DNA of 64,000 bases, taken from contig JAUCFP010000006.1 in assembly GCA_030348385.1 (NCBI GenBank), positions 4,181,501 to 4,245,500 of the forward strand, written 5' to 3'. Origin of the DNA: Cytobacillus sp. NJ13 (lineage in GTDB: Bacteria; Bacillota; Bacilli; Bacillales; Cytobacillaceae). The first letter of the stretch is position 1; the number at the start of each line of letters is the position of its first letter. Under the pieces are notes generated by a model. The model searched no databases, was not told the origin of the DNA, and saw nothing but the letters and a program-made list of their open reading frames with translations. A program made the position numbers and the translations under genes. This document shows positions 31,476 through 40,442 of the stretch, piece by piece.

Positions 31476-32477
31476 ATGTTATTAAAAACAAATTCTCTGA
31501 GATGGGCTGGGCTATTTGCAGCTATCCTACTATTATTAATATTAATGTCTTTCAGTATTGTTTACGGATATACCGACACAACTTGGAAGATGGCAATTGA
31601 TGCATTTACAAAATTCGATGGAACGAATGAACACATAATTATTCAATCAGTCCGTCTGCCGAGAGCATTGATTGCGGCGGCAGTAGGGGCAAGCCTTGCG
31701 ATTGCGGGTGTCCTGCTCCAGACATTGACAAAGAATCCCCTTGCTGCTCCTGAAATTTTCGGAATAAACGCAGGTGCTGGATTTGCAGTCGTTATTACAG
31801 TAACGCTTTTTTCAATTAGTAACTTGCAGGTCTTTACATGGGTTTCATTTTTGGGGGCTGCTGTTTCATTTATATTCGTATATATAATTGGCTCTATCGG
31901 CAGGGAAGGGCTGACACCCATGAAATTAACCCTTGCCGGTGCAGCGATGAGTGCCATGTTTGCTTCGATGACACAAGGCTTTCTCGTTATTAATGAGACT
32001 GCCCTGGAACAGGTGCTATTTTGGCTGGCAGGATCCGTATCGGGAAGGAAGCTGGAGACCCTCGCAGCTGTATTCCCATATTTATTAGCCGGCTGGATCT
32101 TTTCCCTGATCATTGCGGGGAAATTGAACGTCTTATCAATGGGCGAGGATGTAGCGAAGGGACTGGGCTTGAAAACAGGATTGCTGAAATTGAGTGCGGG
32201 CATTGTTATTGTGCTTCTGTCAGGAGGAGCGGTAGCTGTTGCTGGTCCTATTGGCTTTCTAGGCATTGTCATTCCCCATTTAACCCGGGCAGTTGTCGGC
32301 ATTGACCATCGCTGGGTGATTCCTTATGCAGGTCTATTCGGGGGGATGCTCCTTCTTGTAGCGGACATAGCATCAAGGTATATCATCATGCCGCAGGAAG
32401 TTCCTGTTGGCGTCATGACAGCTGTAATTGGAACTCCTTTCTTTGTGTATATTGCCAGAAGGGGGTTCAATCAGTAA
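31476..32477 (+). CDS. yfiZ: Iron-siderophore ABC transporter permease, first subunit
   Basis: A 333-residue FecCD-family permease with nine to ten helices. Typical blocks are SVRLPRALIAAAVGASLAIA, LLQTLTKNPLAAPEIFGINA, VLFWLAGSVSGR and GPIGFLGIVIPHLTRAVVG (the latter contacts the ATPase). It imports ferric siderophores with the lipoprotein encoded on the other strand. ATG 31476 follows AGAAGGGTC. The next permease gene begins at the last base of its stop codon. Confidence 0.92.
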   Translation: MLLKTNSLRWAGLFAAILLLLILMSFSIVYGYTDTTWKMAIDAFTKFDGTNEHIIIQSVRLPRALIAAAVGASLAIAGVLLQTLTKNPLAAPEIFGINAGAGFAVVITVTLFSISNLQVFTWVSFLGAAVSFIFVYIIGSIGREGLTPMKLTLAGAAMSAMFASMTQGFLVINETALEQVLFWLAGSVSGRKLETLAAVFPYLLAGWIFSLIIAGKLNVLSMGEDVAKGLGLKTGLLKLSAGIVIVLLSGGAVAVAGPIGFLGIVIPHLTRAVVGIDHRWVIPYAGLFGGMLLLVADIASRYIIMPQEVPVGVMTAVIGTPFFVYIARRGFNQ

Positions 32478-33532
32478 TGAAAAAATATTATAACTTGCGC
32501 CTGTTTGGCGATAGAATTTCTTTTTTAGTAAACCGCAAAGCACTTATCACTTTTTTATTATTGGCAGCAGCTGCCGCCGCAGTTTTTGTCATCAGCACCG
32601 GCACGGGTGAAATGAAAATCAGCCCTCTGAAGGTAGTGCAGGTATTCTTTGGCGGGGGTTCGGATATGGATAGGCTGGTCATTCAGTCATTCAGGCTTCC
32701 AAGAATTATCGTTGCCTTAATGGTAGGAATGGCTCTTGCTGCAGCGGGAGGCATCCTGCAGGGAATCATCAGAAATCCGCTTGCATCTCCTGATATAATC
32801 GGGATTACAGGAGGGGCATCTGTAGCAGTTGTAGCTTTTCTTGCCTTTTTTAGTGATAAAAATAATGCATTAACTGTAAGTATTAATTGGATGCCTCTTG
32901 CAGCTTTTGCGGGTGCTGCTATTTTGGCCTTCCTTGTTTATTTTCTCGCCTACAAGGATGGAGTCTCGCCGGTACGGCTTGTTTTAATTGGGATCGGACT
33001 TGCAAGCCTAATGAAGGCACTCACCACCTTAATGATGGTCTTTGGTCCGATTTACCAGGCAAGCCAGGCGAATATTTGGATAACCGGGACTGTTTACGGT
33101 TCAAATTGGGATAATGTCGCAATTTTGGTCCCGTGGACGATCGTGTTTCTGATACTTGCCTTTGGTTTAGCACGAAATGTCAATATCCAGGAACTTGGCG
33201 ATGATATTGCAAAGGGTGTAGGGAGCACAGTACAGAAATACAGGTTTCTTTTGCTGATGGTCAGCACGGCATTAATTGGCGGGGCTGTTGCATTTGGCGG
33301 CGGGATAGGCTTTGTTGGATTAATGGCTCCTCATATGGCCCGGAGGCTGGTTGGCTCTGCTTTTGGCGCTTTGCTTCCGGCTTCCGCACTGATTGGAGGA
33401 ATTCTTGTGATGGCAGCCGACCTGATAGGCAGGACTTTGTTCTCACCGCTTGAAATCCCGGCGGGTGTGTTTACAGCCAGCATTGGCGCACCTTACTTTA
33501 TTTACCTGCTTTTCAAGACAAGAAACGCATAA
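32477..33532 (+). CDS. yfhA: Iron-siderophore ABC transporter permease, second subunit
   Basis: A 351-residue FecCD permease, paralogous to the upstream gene: SFRLPRIIVALMVGMALAAA, GILQGIIRNPLASPDIIGIT, WITGTVYGSNWDNV and GGIGFVGLMAPHMARRLVG. The start ATG shares one base with the upstream stop (TAATG), so translation is coupled. Two different permeases form the heterodimeric channel, as with YfiZ/YfhA in B. subtilis. An 82-nt gap follows before the ATPase gene. Confidence 0.92.
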   Translation: MKKYYNLRLFGDRISFLVNRKALITFLLLAAAAAAVFVISTGTGEMKISPLKVVQVFFGGGSDMDRLVIQSFRLPRIIVALMVGMALAAAGGILQGIIRNPLASPDIIGITGGASVAVVAFLAFFSDKNNALTVSINWMPLAAFAGAAILAFLVYFLAYKDGVSPVRLVLIGIGLASLMKALTTLMMVFGPIYQASQANIWITGTVYGSNWDNVAILVPWTIVFLILAFGLARNVNIQELGDDIAKGVGSTVQKYRFLLLMVSTALIGGAVAFGGGIGFVGLMAPHMARRLVGSAFGALLPASALIGGILVMAADLIGRTLFSPLEIPAGVFTASIGAPYFIYLLFKTRNA

Positions 33533-33614
33533 GCTGGAAAAGCTTGAAACTCGTATCATACTGGTAACTGGATAGCCTATAGATGCAGATATTAAGGAAA
33601 AGGAGAGGGCAGAA

Positions 33615-34439
33615 ATGACAGCAGGGCAAGCGATCGCAACAAAAGACTTAACCTTGTCATATGGGGACACCATTATTATTAATGAATTGGACCTGGAAAT
33701 TCCTAAGGGAGAAATCACAGTATTTATTGGTGGAAATGGCTGCGGAAAATCGACATTGCTAAGGTCCATTGCCCGGCTGCTAAAGCCGAAATCAGGTGCC
33801 GTTTTATTGGAGGGTGAGGCTATAGCCAGACTTTCAACCAAAGATGTTGCCAGAAAGATGGCGATTCTGCCCCAATCCCCTTCCGCGCCAGAAGGACTTA
33901 CAGTGCTTCAGCTTGTCAAACAGGGGCGGTACCCTTATCAAACATGGCTGAAGCAATGGTCAACTGAAGATGAATTAAAGGTCAGAAATGCATTAAAGGC
34001 TACAGGTATGGAAGAATTGAAAGACCGGACAGTGGATTCATTATCCGGCGGACAGCGCCAGCGGGCCTGGATTGCCATGACTTTGGCGCAGGATACAGAT
34101 ACCATTCTGCTTGATGAGCCAACCACCTATTTAGATATGACTCATCAAATTGAAATTCTTGATTTATTGTTTGAATTAAATGAAAAAGAAAAGCGAACAA
34201 TTGTCATGGTGCTTCATGACCTGAATTTAGCCTGCCGCTATGCCCATAATATTGTTGCCATTAAAGATCAGAAAGTCTTTGCACAGGGTAAGCCCGAGCA
34301 TGTCATCAATTGCGGATTGGTCAAAAACGTGTTTGGCATGGAATGTGAAGTTACCATTGATCCATTATTCGGCACACCGCTCTGCATCCCTTACGGAAAA
34401 GGGAGATGTATTTTGAAAGGGCAAGTGCTTCAAGGATGA
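33615..34439 (+). CDS. yusV: Iron-siderophore ABC transporter ATPase
   Basis: A 274-residue FecE-type ATPase: Walker [15 protein letters not shown]-loop [13 protein letters not shown], signature [13 protein letters not shown], Walker [13 protein letters not shown] and switch His in [14 protein letters not shown]. In B. subtilis one ATPase (YusV) energises several siderophore permeases, including YfiZ-YfhA. Here the gene follows the permeases directly. ATG 33615 has AAAGGAGAG upstream. Its stop overlaps the FhuF-like gene (ATGA). Confidence 0.92.
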   Translation: MTAGQAIATKDLTLSYGDTIIINELDLEIPKGEITVFIGGNGCGKSTLLRSIARLLKPKSGAVLLEGEAIARLSTKDVARKMAILPQSPSAPEGLTVLQLVKQGRYPYQTWLKQWSTEDELKVRNALKATGMEELKDRTVDSLSGGQRQRAWIAMTLAQDTDTILLDEPTTYLDMTHQIEILDLLFELNEKEKRTIVMVLHDLNLACRYAHNIVAIKDQKVFAQGKPEHVINCGLVKNVFGMECEVTIDPLFGTPLCIPYGKGRCILKGQVLQG

Positions 34440-35200
34440 TTAAATTAACAGGAGAACAGGCAGAAGTTCTTGGGCAGTTCAGACTTGCCCAGGATGCAGG
34501 AGAAGGCTCTCCTTTAACAATTGAAGTAAAAGATTTGCTGGATTCCAAGCGAATTGGGGCATACTTGTCTAGAGTGAAAAATCACATTGGAGCACATGAT
34601 AACAAAACAGCTGCTTCTATTTTAGTTAAGCGATATGCTTTTCTGCCTGTGATTTATTTGTATAGTATGACGTCCTGGAATTTAAAATTGGATATATCAC
34701 ATGAAAATATAACGATTGTCAGCCAGGAAAAAAATGGGCTTTGGATACCGGGCTTCACTTTTAAAATCCTTCATGGACAAGGCTGTGAAACGGACAGAGG
34801 AGAGTGGAGAGAGGATGCTGTGCGCTCTCTTTTTAGTGACCATATCTTTCCCATTTTGAATGGAGTAGCAAGTGAATCAAAGATTTCTAAACAAATCCTT
34901 TGGGAAAATATAGCGATTTATCTGTTTTGGCTTTATGAAAAGGTCTTACCTGCGGAAGTATATTCAGCAAGGGCTGCTGAAGACTTTAAGTTTATTATGG
35001 ACGAGGCTCCAGGCAATTTATTCGGCGGCTATAACATTAACCCCTTAAAGAAATATGACAGCGAAAAAGTCCTCATTGAAAGTACCGGTAAGCTTGTACG
35101 CCCTCGAAAAACATGCTGCTTCTCCTATCTTACGAACAGCGGCAAACGGTGCGGAACATGTCCTCAGGCCTGTAATATAAAAAGGAGGAATCGTCAATGA
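34436..35200 (+). CDS. FhuF-like ferric-siderophore reductase
   Basis: A 254-residue protein. The C-terminus carries CC-x10-C-x2-C ([16 protein letters not shown]), the [2Fe-2S] ligand pattern of FhuF, and the body has the FhuF helical domain with [11 protein letters not shown] before it. FhuF proteins release iron from imported hydroxamate siderophores by reduction in the cytoplasm. Start ATG 34436 lies in ATGA overlapping the ATPase stop, and the stop overlaps the next ATG, so translation is coupled on both sides. It closes the iron import route encoded in this locus. Confidence 0.85.
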   Translation: MIKLTGEQAEVLGQFRLAQDAGEGSPLTIEVKDLLDSKRIGAYLSRVKNHIGAHDNKTAASILVKRYAFLPVIYLYSMTSWNLKLDISHENITIVSQEKNGLWIPGFTFKILHGQGCETDRGEWREDAVRSLFSDHIFPILNGVASESKISKQILWENIAIYLFWLYEKVLPAEVYSARAAEDFKFIMDEAPGNLFGGYNINPLKKYDSEKVLIESTGKLVRPRKTCCFSYLTNSGKRCGTCPQACNIKRRNRQ

Positions 35201-35442
35201 ATGAGAAGTTGAAGGAACAGCTGGATGGCCTGCTTGAAAAATATACTGAACTCCTGATCGGCGAGACCTCCCCGGAGTTAAAAGAAAAGGTTGAAGCTTG
35301 GGCGCTGTACTCTTTTATTGCGAAATCCATGCCGCCTTTAGCCAAGCACTGGAATGATACATATCCTGATGCAAAAGAGGAAATGAAGGCCCTGATCGCT
35401 GAAATTAAAACAATGAATGAAGAGATGAGAAGCAAAAAATAG
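35197..35442 (+). CDS. yusU: YusU-like DUF2573 protein
   Basis: An 81-residue acidic, mostly helical protein: LKEQLDGLLEKYTELLIGET, FIAKSMPPLAKHWND and EMKALIAEIKTMNEEMRSKK. It matches my recollection of DUF2573/YusU, a small protein next to yusV in B. subtilis. Function unknown; position suggests a link to iron uptake. ATGA overlap with the FhuF-like gene and AAAAGGAGG 9 nt upstream. Last gene of the operon. Confidence 0.75.
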   Translation: MNEKLKEQLDGLLEKYTELLIGETSPELKEKVEAWALYSFIAKSMPPLAKHWNDTYPDAKEEMKALIAEIKTMNEEMRSKK

Positions 35443-35460
35443 GTGATGATATAGGATCTA

Positions 35461-35497
35461 AAAAACCGCTGCAGATAAAGACAGCGGTTTTTATTTT
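35461..35497 (+). terminator. Terminator of the iron uptake operon
   Basis: AAAACCGCTG, loop, CAGCGGTTTT, TATTTTATT. Confidence 0.9.
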
Positions 35498-35518
35498 ATT
35501 GAAGTGTGCAACTTCGAT

Positions 35519-35586
35519 CATTGTCTAGCGCAAGCAGCCTACCTCTCGAGGTGCCGGGGGTGGGCAAGGCGCTTCCGCTTTTCTTA
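35519..35586. repeat. Dispersed modular hairpin repeat, copy 4 (short)
   Basis: CATTGTCTAGCGCAAGCAGCC at the left (core TTGTCTAGCGC), GGCGCTTCCGCTTTTCTTA at the right, with only CTCGAGGTGCCGGGGG between. The last TTA is the stop codon of the minus-strand coat gene. Confidence 0.75.
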
Positions 35587-35931
35587 TTGCATCTGACCAT
35601 TGCCATATGGCAATTGATTTGTATAGCCCTGGAACTGCTGATAAGATTGCTGAAGCTTCTGCTGGTCAGCCGCTTCAACCTTATACCAGCCTTTTTTGAA
35701 CATAAGGTTATAAAATTCTCTCTGCTGGTTTTGTGTTTCGTTAAAAGCCGCAAGAATATCCTGATACAAACTCTGATGGCTTGCCTCATTTAGGGCAACA
35801 GAATAGGCATCTGTCATATATTTTTCTGTAGATAAAACATCATTTGTAAAATCCCGCTCATTCATTTGCGGAGTTTTATTTACCTGAGTCTCAGGATTTT
35901 GAATCGTATTTGGATTCTGGTTCTGGTTCAT
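35584..35931 (-). CDS. Spore coat protein, CotF/YusN type
   Basis: A 115-residue protein. After a Gln/Asn/Pro-rich head comes a ferritin-like helical coat domain: MNERDFTNDVLSTEKYMTDA, ALNEASHQSLYQDILAAFNE and QREFYNLMFKKGWYKVEAAD. This is the CotF/YusN pattern. The start is ATG 35931 with AAGGAGCC 8 nt upstream; an in-frame TTG two codons earlier is too close. Its stop codon is supplied by the repeat element. It follows another coat gene by 15 nt, so they form an operon. Confidence 0.85.
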   Translation of the reverse strand: MNQNQNPNTIQNPETQVNKTPQMNERDFTNDVLSTEKYMTDAYSVALNEASHQSLYQDILAAFNETQNQQREFYNLMFKKGWYKVEAADQQKLQQSYQQFQGYTNQLPYGNGQMQ

Positions 35932-35946
35932 TTTCAAGGCTCCTTC

Positions 35947-36219
35947 CTATTGCATTCCCATAAAGTTCTGCTGATTTTGCTGGTTTAAATGAACAAGCAG
36001 CTGTTCATAGTGCCGCTGATGCATTTGGCCGCATTGCTCGAAGTGTGTTTTTAGCTCCTGGTCCTGGCATTGCTGAGCGTAGAAATGCGCTTTTTTACAG
36101 GCGAGAAGGTTCCAGGTAAGCATATCTGTTAAGTAAAGGGCATCCTTAGTGGAAATAACAGCAGGAGGCTGCTGCATAATGCCCTGCTGGTTCTGCATAT
36201 TCATATTTTGCTGTTGCAT
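35947..36219 (-). CDS. Small spore coat protein, YusN/CotF-related
   Basis: A 90-residue Gln/Met-rich protein with ISTKDALYLTDMLTWNLLAC and KKAHFYAQQCQDQELKTHFE, then a His/Gln tail. The helical part is the same fold as the downstream coat protein but shorter. Probably made late in the mother cell. ATG 36219 follows GGAGGGAC. First gene of the two-gene coat operon. Confidence 0.8.
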   Translation of the reverse strand: MQQQNMNMQNQQGIMQQPPAVISTKDALYLTDMLTWNLLACKKAHFYAQQCQDQELKTHFEQCGQMHQRHYEQLLVHLNQQNQQNFMGMQ

Positions 36220-36342
36220 TAATTGTCCCTCCAATTCTTTTAGCGTTATAATAGCTGAAATTCTTTTCGAGGATATCTTTCCTCTGAAAAACGTTTGCTA
36301 TTCTGCAGAAAATGAATCATCTGTATACATAATGGAAACTAT

Positions 36343-36370
36343 AAAAGGCTGACGGCAGCCAGCCTTTAAA
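36343..36370 (-). terminator. Terminator of yuzL (minus strand)
   Basis: AAAGGCT and AGCCTTT with a 10-nt loop; on the minus strand TTTTATAG follows. Confidence 0.7.
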
Positions 36371-36377
36371 AAGCGGA

Positions 36378-36509
36378 TTACCGCTTATATTGATTATTTT
36401 GGCTATTCCTTTTTTTAGGCCCTTGCCTTTCAACGGCAGGACCCGCATCTCCCTGGACACTTGCAGCGCTGACTCCTGCTTTGGAAGGATCTTTTTTCAT
36501 TTTTCCCAT
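36378..36509 (-). CDS. yuzL: YuzL-family small protein
   Basis: A 43-residue basic protein: MGKMKKDPSKAGVSAASVQG, then DAGPAVERQGPKK and NSQNNQYKR. SKAGVSAASVxGxAGP is the YuzL family phrase. Members are tiny proteins conserved in spore-formers and found near the fad genes in B. subtilis; function unknown. GGAGGTGAAAG precedes ATG 36509; the longer frame to 36560 has no ribosome site. Confidence 0.8.
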   Translation of the reverse strand: MGKMKKDPSKAGVSAASVQGDAGPAVERQGPKKRNSQNNQYKR

Positions 36510-36732
36510 TTCTTTCACCTCCGTAGCGAACAAAAAATGTTTCCTTTTTAGAGTGTCCAAAACACTTATTTACATTTCGCATAAAATATATAAATTACAG
36601 CAGAGGCATAAAAAAGTTTCAAAACATTTCTAAATTTCCGCCTAAAATCATTGCGTAAATTTTGCAAATATTTTATAGTAATAACTAACAGAACTCATTC
36701 AGAAGAGAAGCATATTTTTTTTGAGAATAAAA

Positions 36733-36750
36733 TGAATGAGTATTCATTCA
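36733..36750. promoter_or_regulatory. FadR operator
   Basis: TGAATGAGTATTCATTCA matches the Bacillus FadR (YsiA) box TGAATGAnTAnTCATTCA exactly. It lies 23 nt before fadN. FadR represses until long-chain acyl-CoA binds it. Confidence 0.92.
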
Positions 36751-36773
36751 AAAAGTTAAAGGGGGAAATAAAG

Positions 36774-39158
36774 TTGATTCAACAAATAAAGAAGGCGGCA
36801 GTTTTAGGCTCCGGAGTCATGGGTTCAGGGATCGCAGCCCATCTGGCCAATATCGGAATCCCGACATTATTACTGGATATCGCGCCTCGCGAATTAACGG
36901 ATGCTGAAAAGGCAAAGGGCCTTACTCTTGAAGATAAAGCAGTCCGCAATCGAATCAGTGAAGGAAACCGCCAAAAATTATTAAAGCAAAAACCGGCTCC
37001 ATTTACTTCCAAAAAGAATATCGCGTTAGTTGAGGCAGGAAACTTTGAAGATGACATGGAGCGTCTAAAGGATGTCGATTGGATTATTGAAGTTGTTGTG
37101 GAGAACCTCGCCATAAAGAAGCAGGTTTTTGAAAAAGTGGACCAATCCCGCAAGCCTGGAAGCATCGTCAGCTCCAATACGTCTGGAATATCTGTAGAAG
37201 CAATGTCAGAAGGGCGCTCGGAAGATTTCCAAAAACACTTTCTTGGAACACATTTCTTTAATCCTCCTCGCTACTTAAAGCTTCTTGAGGTCATACCTAC
37301 TAAAAACACTTCTTCTGAAGTGCTGTCATTTATGAAGCAATTTGGAGAAGATGTACTGGGAAAAGGAGTAGTTGAAGCTAAAGATACACCAAACTTTATC
37401 GCCAACCGGATCGGCACTTATGGCCTGCTGGTTACAGTGCAGGAGATGCTAAAGGGCGGGTACAGTATCGGTGAAGTAGATTCCATAACTGGTCCGCTGA
37501 TTGGCCGGCCGAAAAGTGCTACATTCAGAACACTTGATGTAGTAGGGCTTGATACATTTATACACGTGGCAAACAATGTTTATGACCAGGTGGACGGGAA
37601 AGAAAAGGAAGTATTTGAAGTTCCGGGCTTTATGAAAGTGATGCAGGAAAAAGGCTGGCTTGGAAGCAAGTCAGGGCAAGGGTTTTTCCTGAAAAAGGGA
37701 AAAGAGATTCTTGAGCTGAATCCTGAATCTCTCGTATACGATCCACGCAAAAAGCTTAAGACAGCTTCGACGGAATTGAGCAAGCAGGAAAAAGGCATTC
37801 CTGGAAAATTGAAAGCGCTTGTATATTCAGACGACCGTGCAGGCCAATTATTATGGAACATCCTGAGTCCGGCTCTTCTTTACTCGGCTCAATTACTCGG
37901 CGAAATAGCTGATGATGTAACAGCAATAGACAAAGCGATGAAATGGGGCTTTGGCTGGGAATTGGGGCCATTTGAAACCTGGGATGCCATTGGTGTAGAG
38001 AAATCTGTTCAGAAGATGGAAGATGCAGGTGAGGAAGTGCCGGCATGGGTAAAAGATATGCAGGAAAAAGGCTTTGGTTCTTTCTATAAAGAAGAGGAAG
38101 GCAAGCAATATTTCTATCACAATGGCGAGTACAAATTAATCGAGGAAAACCCTAAAGCAATCAATTTGAAACATCTTAAGAAACAAAAAGGTGTTATTAA
38201 AAAGAATACCGGTGCAAGCTTAATTGATTTAGGCGATGATGTTGCACTGCTTGAATTCCATTCACAAAGCAATGCCATTGGACTGGATATTATCCAAATG
38301 ATCAACTTTGCAGTGGATGAAGTGGAGAAGAACTACAAAGGACTTGTTATCGGGAATCAGGGCAAAAATTTCTGTGTAGGCGCCAACCTCGGAATGATCC
38401 TCATGGAAGCGCAGGATGACAATATATATGAACTGGATATGGTAGTCCGTCAGTTCCAGAATGCCATGATGAAAATTAAGTACAGTGCGAAACCGGTTGT
38501 TGCTGCTCCATTTGGCATGACGCTTGGCGGCGGGGCTGAGGTTTGTCTGCCGGCAGCACATATTCAGGCATCGAGCGAAACATATATGGGACTTGTTGAA
38601 GTGGGGGTAGGCCTGATCCCAGGAGGAAGCGGAAACAAGGAGCTCTACATTAAGCATCTTGAAAATATGCCAAATGGTGTGGAATTTGACCTTCAAAAGG
38701 TTGCCAATAAAGTGTTTGAATCGATTGCAATGGCAAAGGTTTCAACATCAGGCGAGGAAGCTAGGGATAATAACTTCCTGAACCTGGCAGATGGCATCAG
38801 TATGAATGGGGACCATCTCCTTTATGATGCAAAGCAGGCAGTTCTTGCTCTGCACAAAAAAGGCTATAAGCCTCCTGTCCGGAAGAAGGTGCCGGTTGTC
38901 GGCGAAACTGGATATGCAACACTTCTTCTTGGAGCGCAGGCAATGCTCTACTCAGGGTATATCTCAGAGCATGATCTAAGTATCGCGAAAAAGCTTGCTT
39001 ATGTAATCGCAGGCGGAAAAGTGCCATACGGTACAGAAGTGGATGAGCAATATTTGCTTGACTTGGAGAGAGAAGCATTCCTAAGCCTTGTAGCTGAACC
39101 GAAGTCACAGCAGCGGATGCAGCACATGCTTTTAAAGGGAAAACCGTTGCGCAATTAA
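36774..39158 (+). CDS. fadN: 3-hydroxyacyl-CoA dehydrogenase / enoyl-CoA hydratase
   Basis: A 794-residue bifunctional beta-oxidation enzyme. Residues about 5-190 form the NAD-binding domain (AAVLGSGVMGSGIAAHLANI), GTHFFNPPRYLKLLEVIP follows, and the 3HCDH C-terminal domains extend to about 480. From about 520 onward comes the crotonase half (GLVIGNQGKNFCVGANLGM, and GMTLGGGAEVCLPAAH). This order, dehydrogenase first, is typical of FadN. The start is TTG 36774 after AGGGGGAA; upstream in-frame codons would run through the FadR box. First gene of fadNAE. Confidence 0.95.
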   Translation: MIQQIKKAAVLGSGVMGSGIAAHLANIGIPTLLLDIAPRELTDAEKAKGLTLEDKAVRNRISEGNRQKLLKQKPAPFTSKKNIALVEAGNFEDDMERLKDVDWIIEVVVENLAIKKQVFEKVDQSRKPGSIVSSNTSGISVEAMSEGRSEDFQKHFLGTHFFNPPRYLKLLEVIPTKNTSSEVLSFMKQFGEDVLGKGVVEAKDTPNFIANRIGTYGLLVTVQEMLKGGYSIGEVDSITGPLIGRPKSATFRTLDVVGLDTFIHVANNVYDQVDGKEKEVFEVPGFMKVMQEKGWLGSKSGQGFFLKKGKEILELNPESLVYDPRKKLKTASTELSKQEKGIPGKLKALVYSDDRAGQLLWNILSPALLYSAQLLGEIADDVTAIDKAMKWGFGWELGPFETWDAIGVEKSVQKMEDAGEEVPAWVKDMQEKGFGSFYKEEEGKQYFYHNGEYKLIEENPKAINLKHLKKQKGVIKKNTGASLIDLGDDVALLEFHSQSNAIGLDIIQMINFAVDEVEKNYKGLVIGNQGKNFCVGANLGMILMEAQDDNIYELDMVVRQFQNAMMKIKYSAKPVVAAPFGMTLGGGAEVCLPAAHIQASSETYMGLVEVGVGLIPGGSGNKELYIKHLENMPNGVEFDLQKVANKVFESIAMAKVSTSGEEARDNNFLNLADGISMNGDHLLYDAKQAVLALHKKGYKPPVRKKVPVVGETGYATLLLGAQAMLYSGYISEHDLSIAKKLAYVIAGGKVPYGTEVDEQYLLDLEREAFLSLVAEPKSQQRMQHMLLKGKPLRN

Positions 39159-39198
39159 AGTGATAGATTGAGACATTAAGAGAAAGAGAGGGAAAATA

Positions 39199-40374
39199 AT
39201 GAGAGAAGCGGTAATAGTTGCAGGTGCCAGGACACCGGTCGGAAAAGCCAAAAAAGGTACGCTTGCAAACGTCAGGCCGGATGACTTAGGAGCACTTGTA
39301 GTAAAGGAAACCCTTAAGCGTGCAGGAAATTATGAAGGAAACATCGATGATTTAATTATCGGCTGTTCCATGCCTGAAGCAGAACAGGGGCTGAACATGG
39401 CAAGGAATATCGGAGCCCTTGCCGGACTTTCACATGAAGTGCCGGGGATAACTATCAATCGTTATTGTTCTTCAGGCTTGCAGGCAATTGCTTATGCAGC
39501 TGAAAAAATCATGATTGGCCATGCAGATACAATCCTTGCGGGCGGAGCGGAATCTATGAGCCTTGTGCCGATGATGGGGCATGTAGTCCGTCCGAATGCC
39601 AAACTGGCCGAAACAGCTCCCCAATACTATATGGGTATGGGACATACAGCTGAAGAAGTTGCAAAGAAGTATGGCATTACACGAGAAGACCAGGATGCAT
39701 TTGCGGTCAGAAGTCATCAGAGGGCTGCGCAGGCAATCCGTGAAGGTAAATTTGAAGATGAAATTGTGCCAGTAGACGTAACGTTTAGATCCGTTGGAAA
39801 AGACAATAAGCTTACAGAAAAAACAATCCAGTTCAGCCAGGATGAAGGTGTCCGTGCAGATTCCACTGTCGAAACACTCGGAAAACTGCGTCCGGCATTC
39901 TCGATAACCGGCAGTGTCACAGCTGGAAATTCATCGCAGACAAGTGATGGAGCTGCAGCCGTAATGGTAATGGACCGGGAAAAGGCGGAGTCTTCTGGAC
40001 TGAAGCCAATGGTTAAATTCAGAAGCTTTGCAGTAGGCGGTGTTCCTCCTGAAATCATGGGTGTTGGTCCAGTTGTGGCCATTCCTAAAGCGTTAAAGCT
40101 TGCAGGGCTGGAGCTATCCGATATCGGTTTATTTGAATTGAATGAAGCTTTTGCGTCCCAATCCATTCAAATTATCCGTGATCTGGGCTTAGATGAAGAG
40201 AAAGTAAATGTTAATGGAGGGGCGATTGCACTTGGACACCCGCTGGGCTGCTCCGGTGCCAAGCTCACCCTATCTCTAATCCATGAAATGAAGCGCCGTA
40301 ATCAGCAATTCGGGGTTGTAACAATGTGCATCGGAGGCGGAATGGGCGCAGCCGGAGTATTTGAACTTTTATAA
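39199..40374 (+). CDS. fadA: Acetyl-CoA acyltransferase (thiolase)
   Basis: A 391-residue thiolase. The nucleophile is Cys 90 in [14 protein letters not shown]; the C-terminal His and Cys are in [18 protein letters not shown] and [14 protein letters not shown]. It cleaves 3-ketoacyl-CoA at the end of each beta-oxidation cycle. ATG 39199 follows AGAGAGGG. It sits 40 nt after fadN and 68 nt before fadE, in the order known from B. subtilis. Confidence 0.95.
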   Translation: MREAVIVAGARTPVGKAKKGTLANVRPDDLGALVVKETLKRAGNYEGNIDDLIIGCSMPEAEQGLNMARNIGALAGLSHEVPGITINRYCSSGLQAIAYAAEKIMIGHADTILAGGAESMSLVPMMGHVVRPNAKLAETAPQYYMGMGHTAEEVAKKYGITREDQDAFAVRSHQRAAQAIREGKFEDEIVPVDVTFRSVGKDNKLTEKTIQFSQDEGVRADSTVETLGKLRPAFSITGSVTAGNSSQTSDGAAAVMVMDREKAESSGLKPMVKFRSFAVGGVPPEIMGVGPVVAIPKALKLAGLELSDIGLFELNEAFASQSIQIIRDLGLDEEKVNVNGGAIALGHPLGCSGAKLTLSLIHEMKRRNQQFGVVTMCIGGGMGAAGVFELL

Positions 40375-40442
40375 TATGAGCCGAAATTTGGAGAGAAGCC
40401 AAAGGCTTTTCTCCACAAAAACAGACTGGAGGAAATAAGAAA

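Noticed and set aside
36651..36773. Extended N-terminus of FadN (41 extra codons)
   Set aside because: It would cross the FadR box and promoter, and AGGGGGAA lies right before TTG 36774, where the family start also falls.
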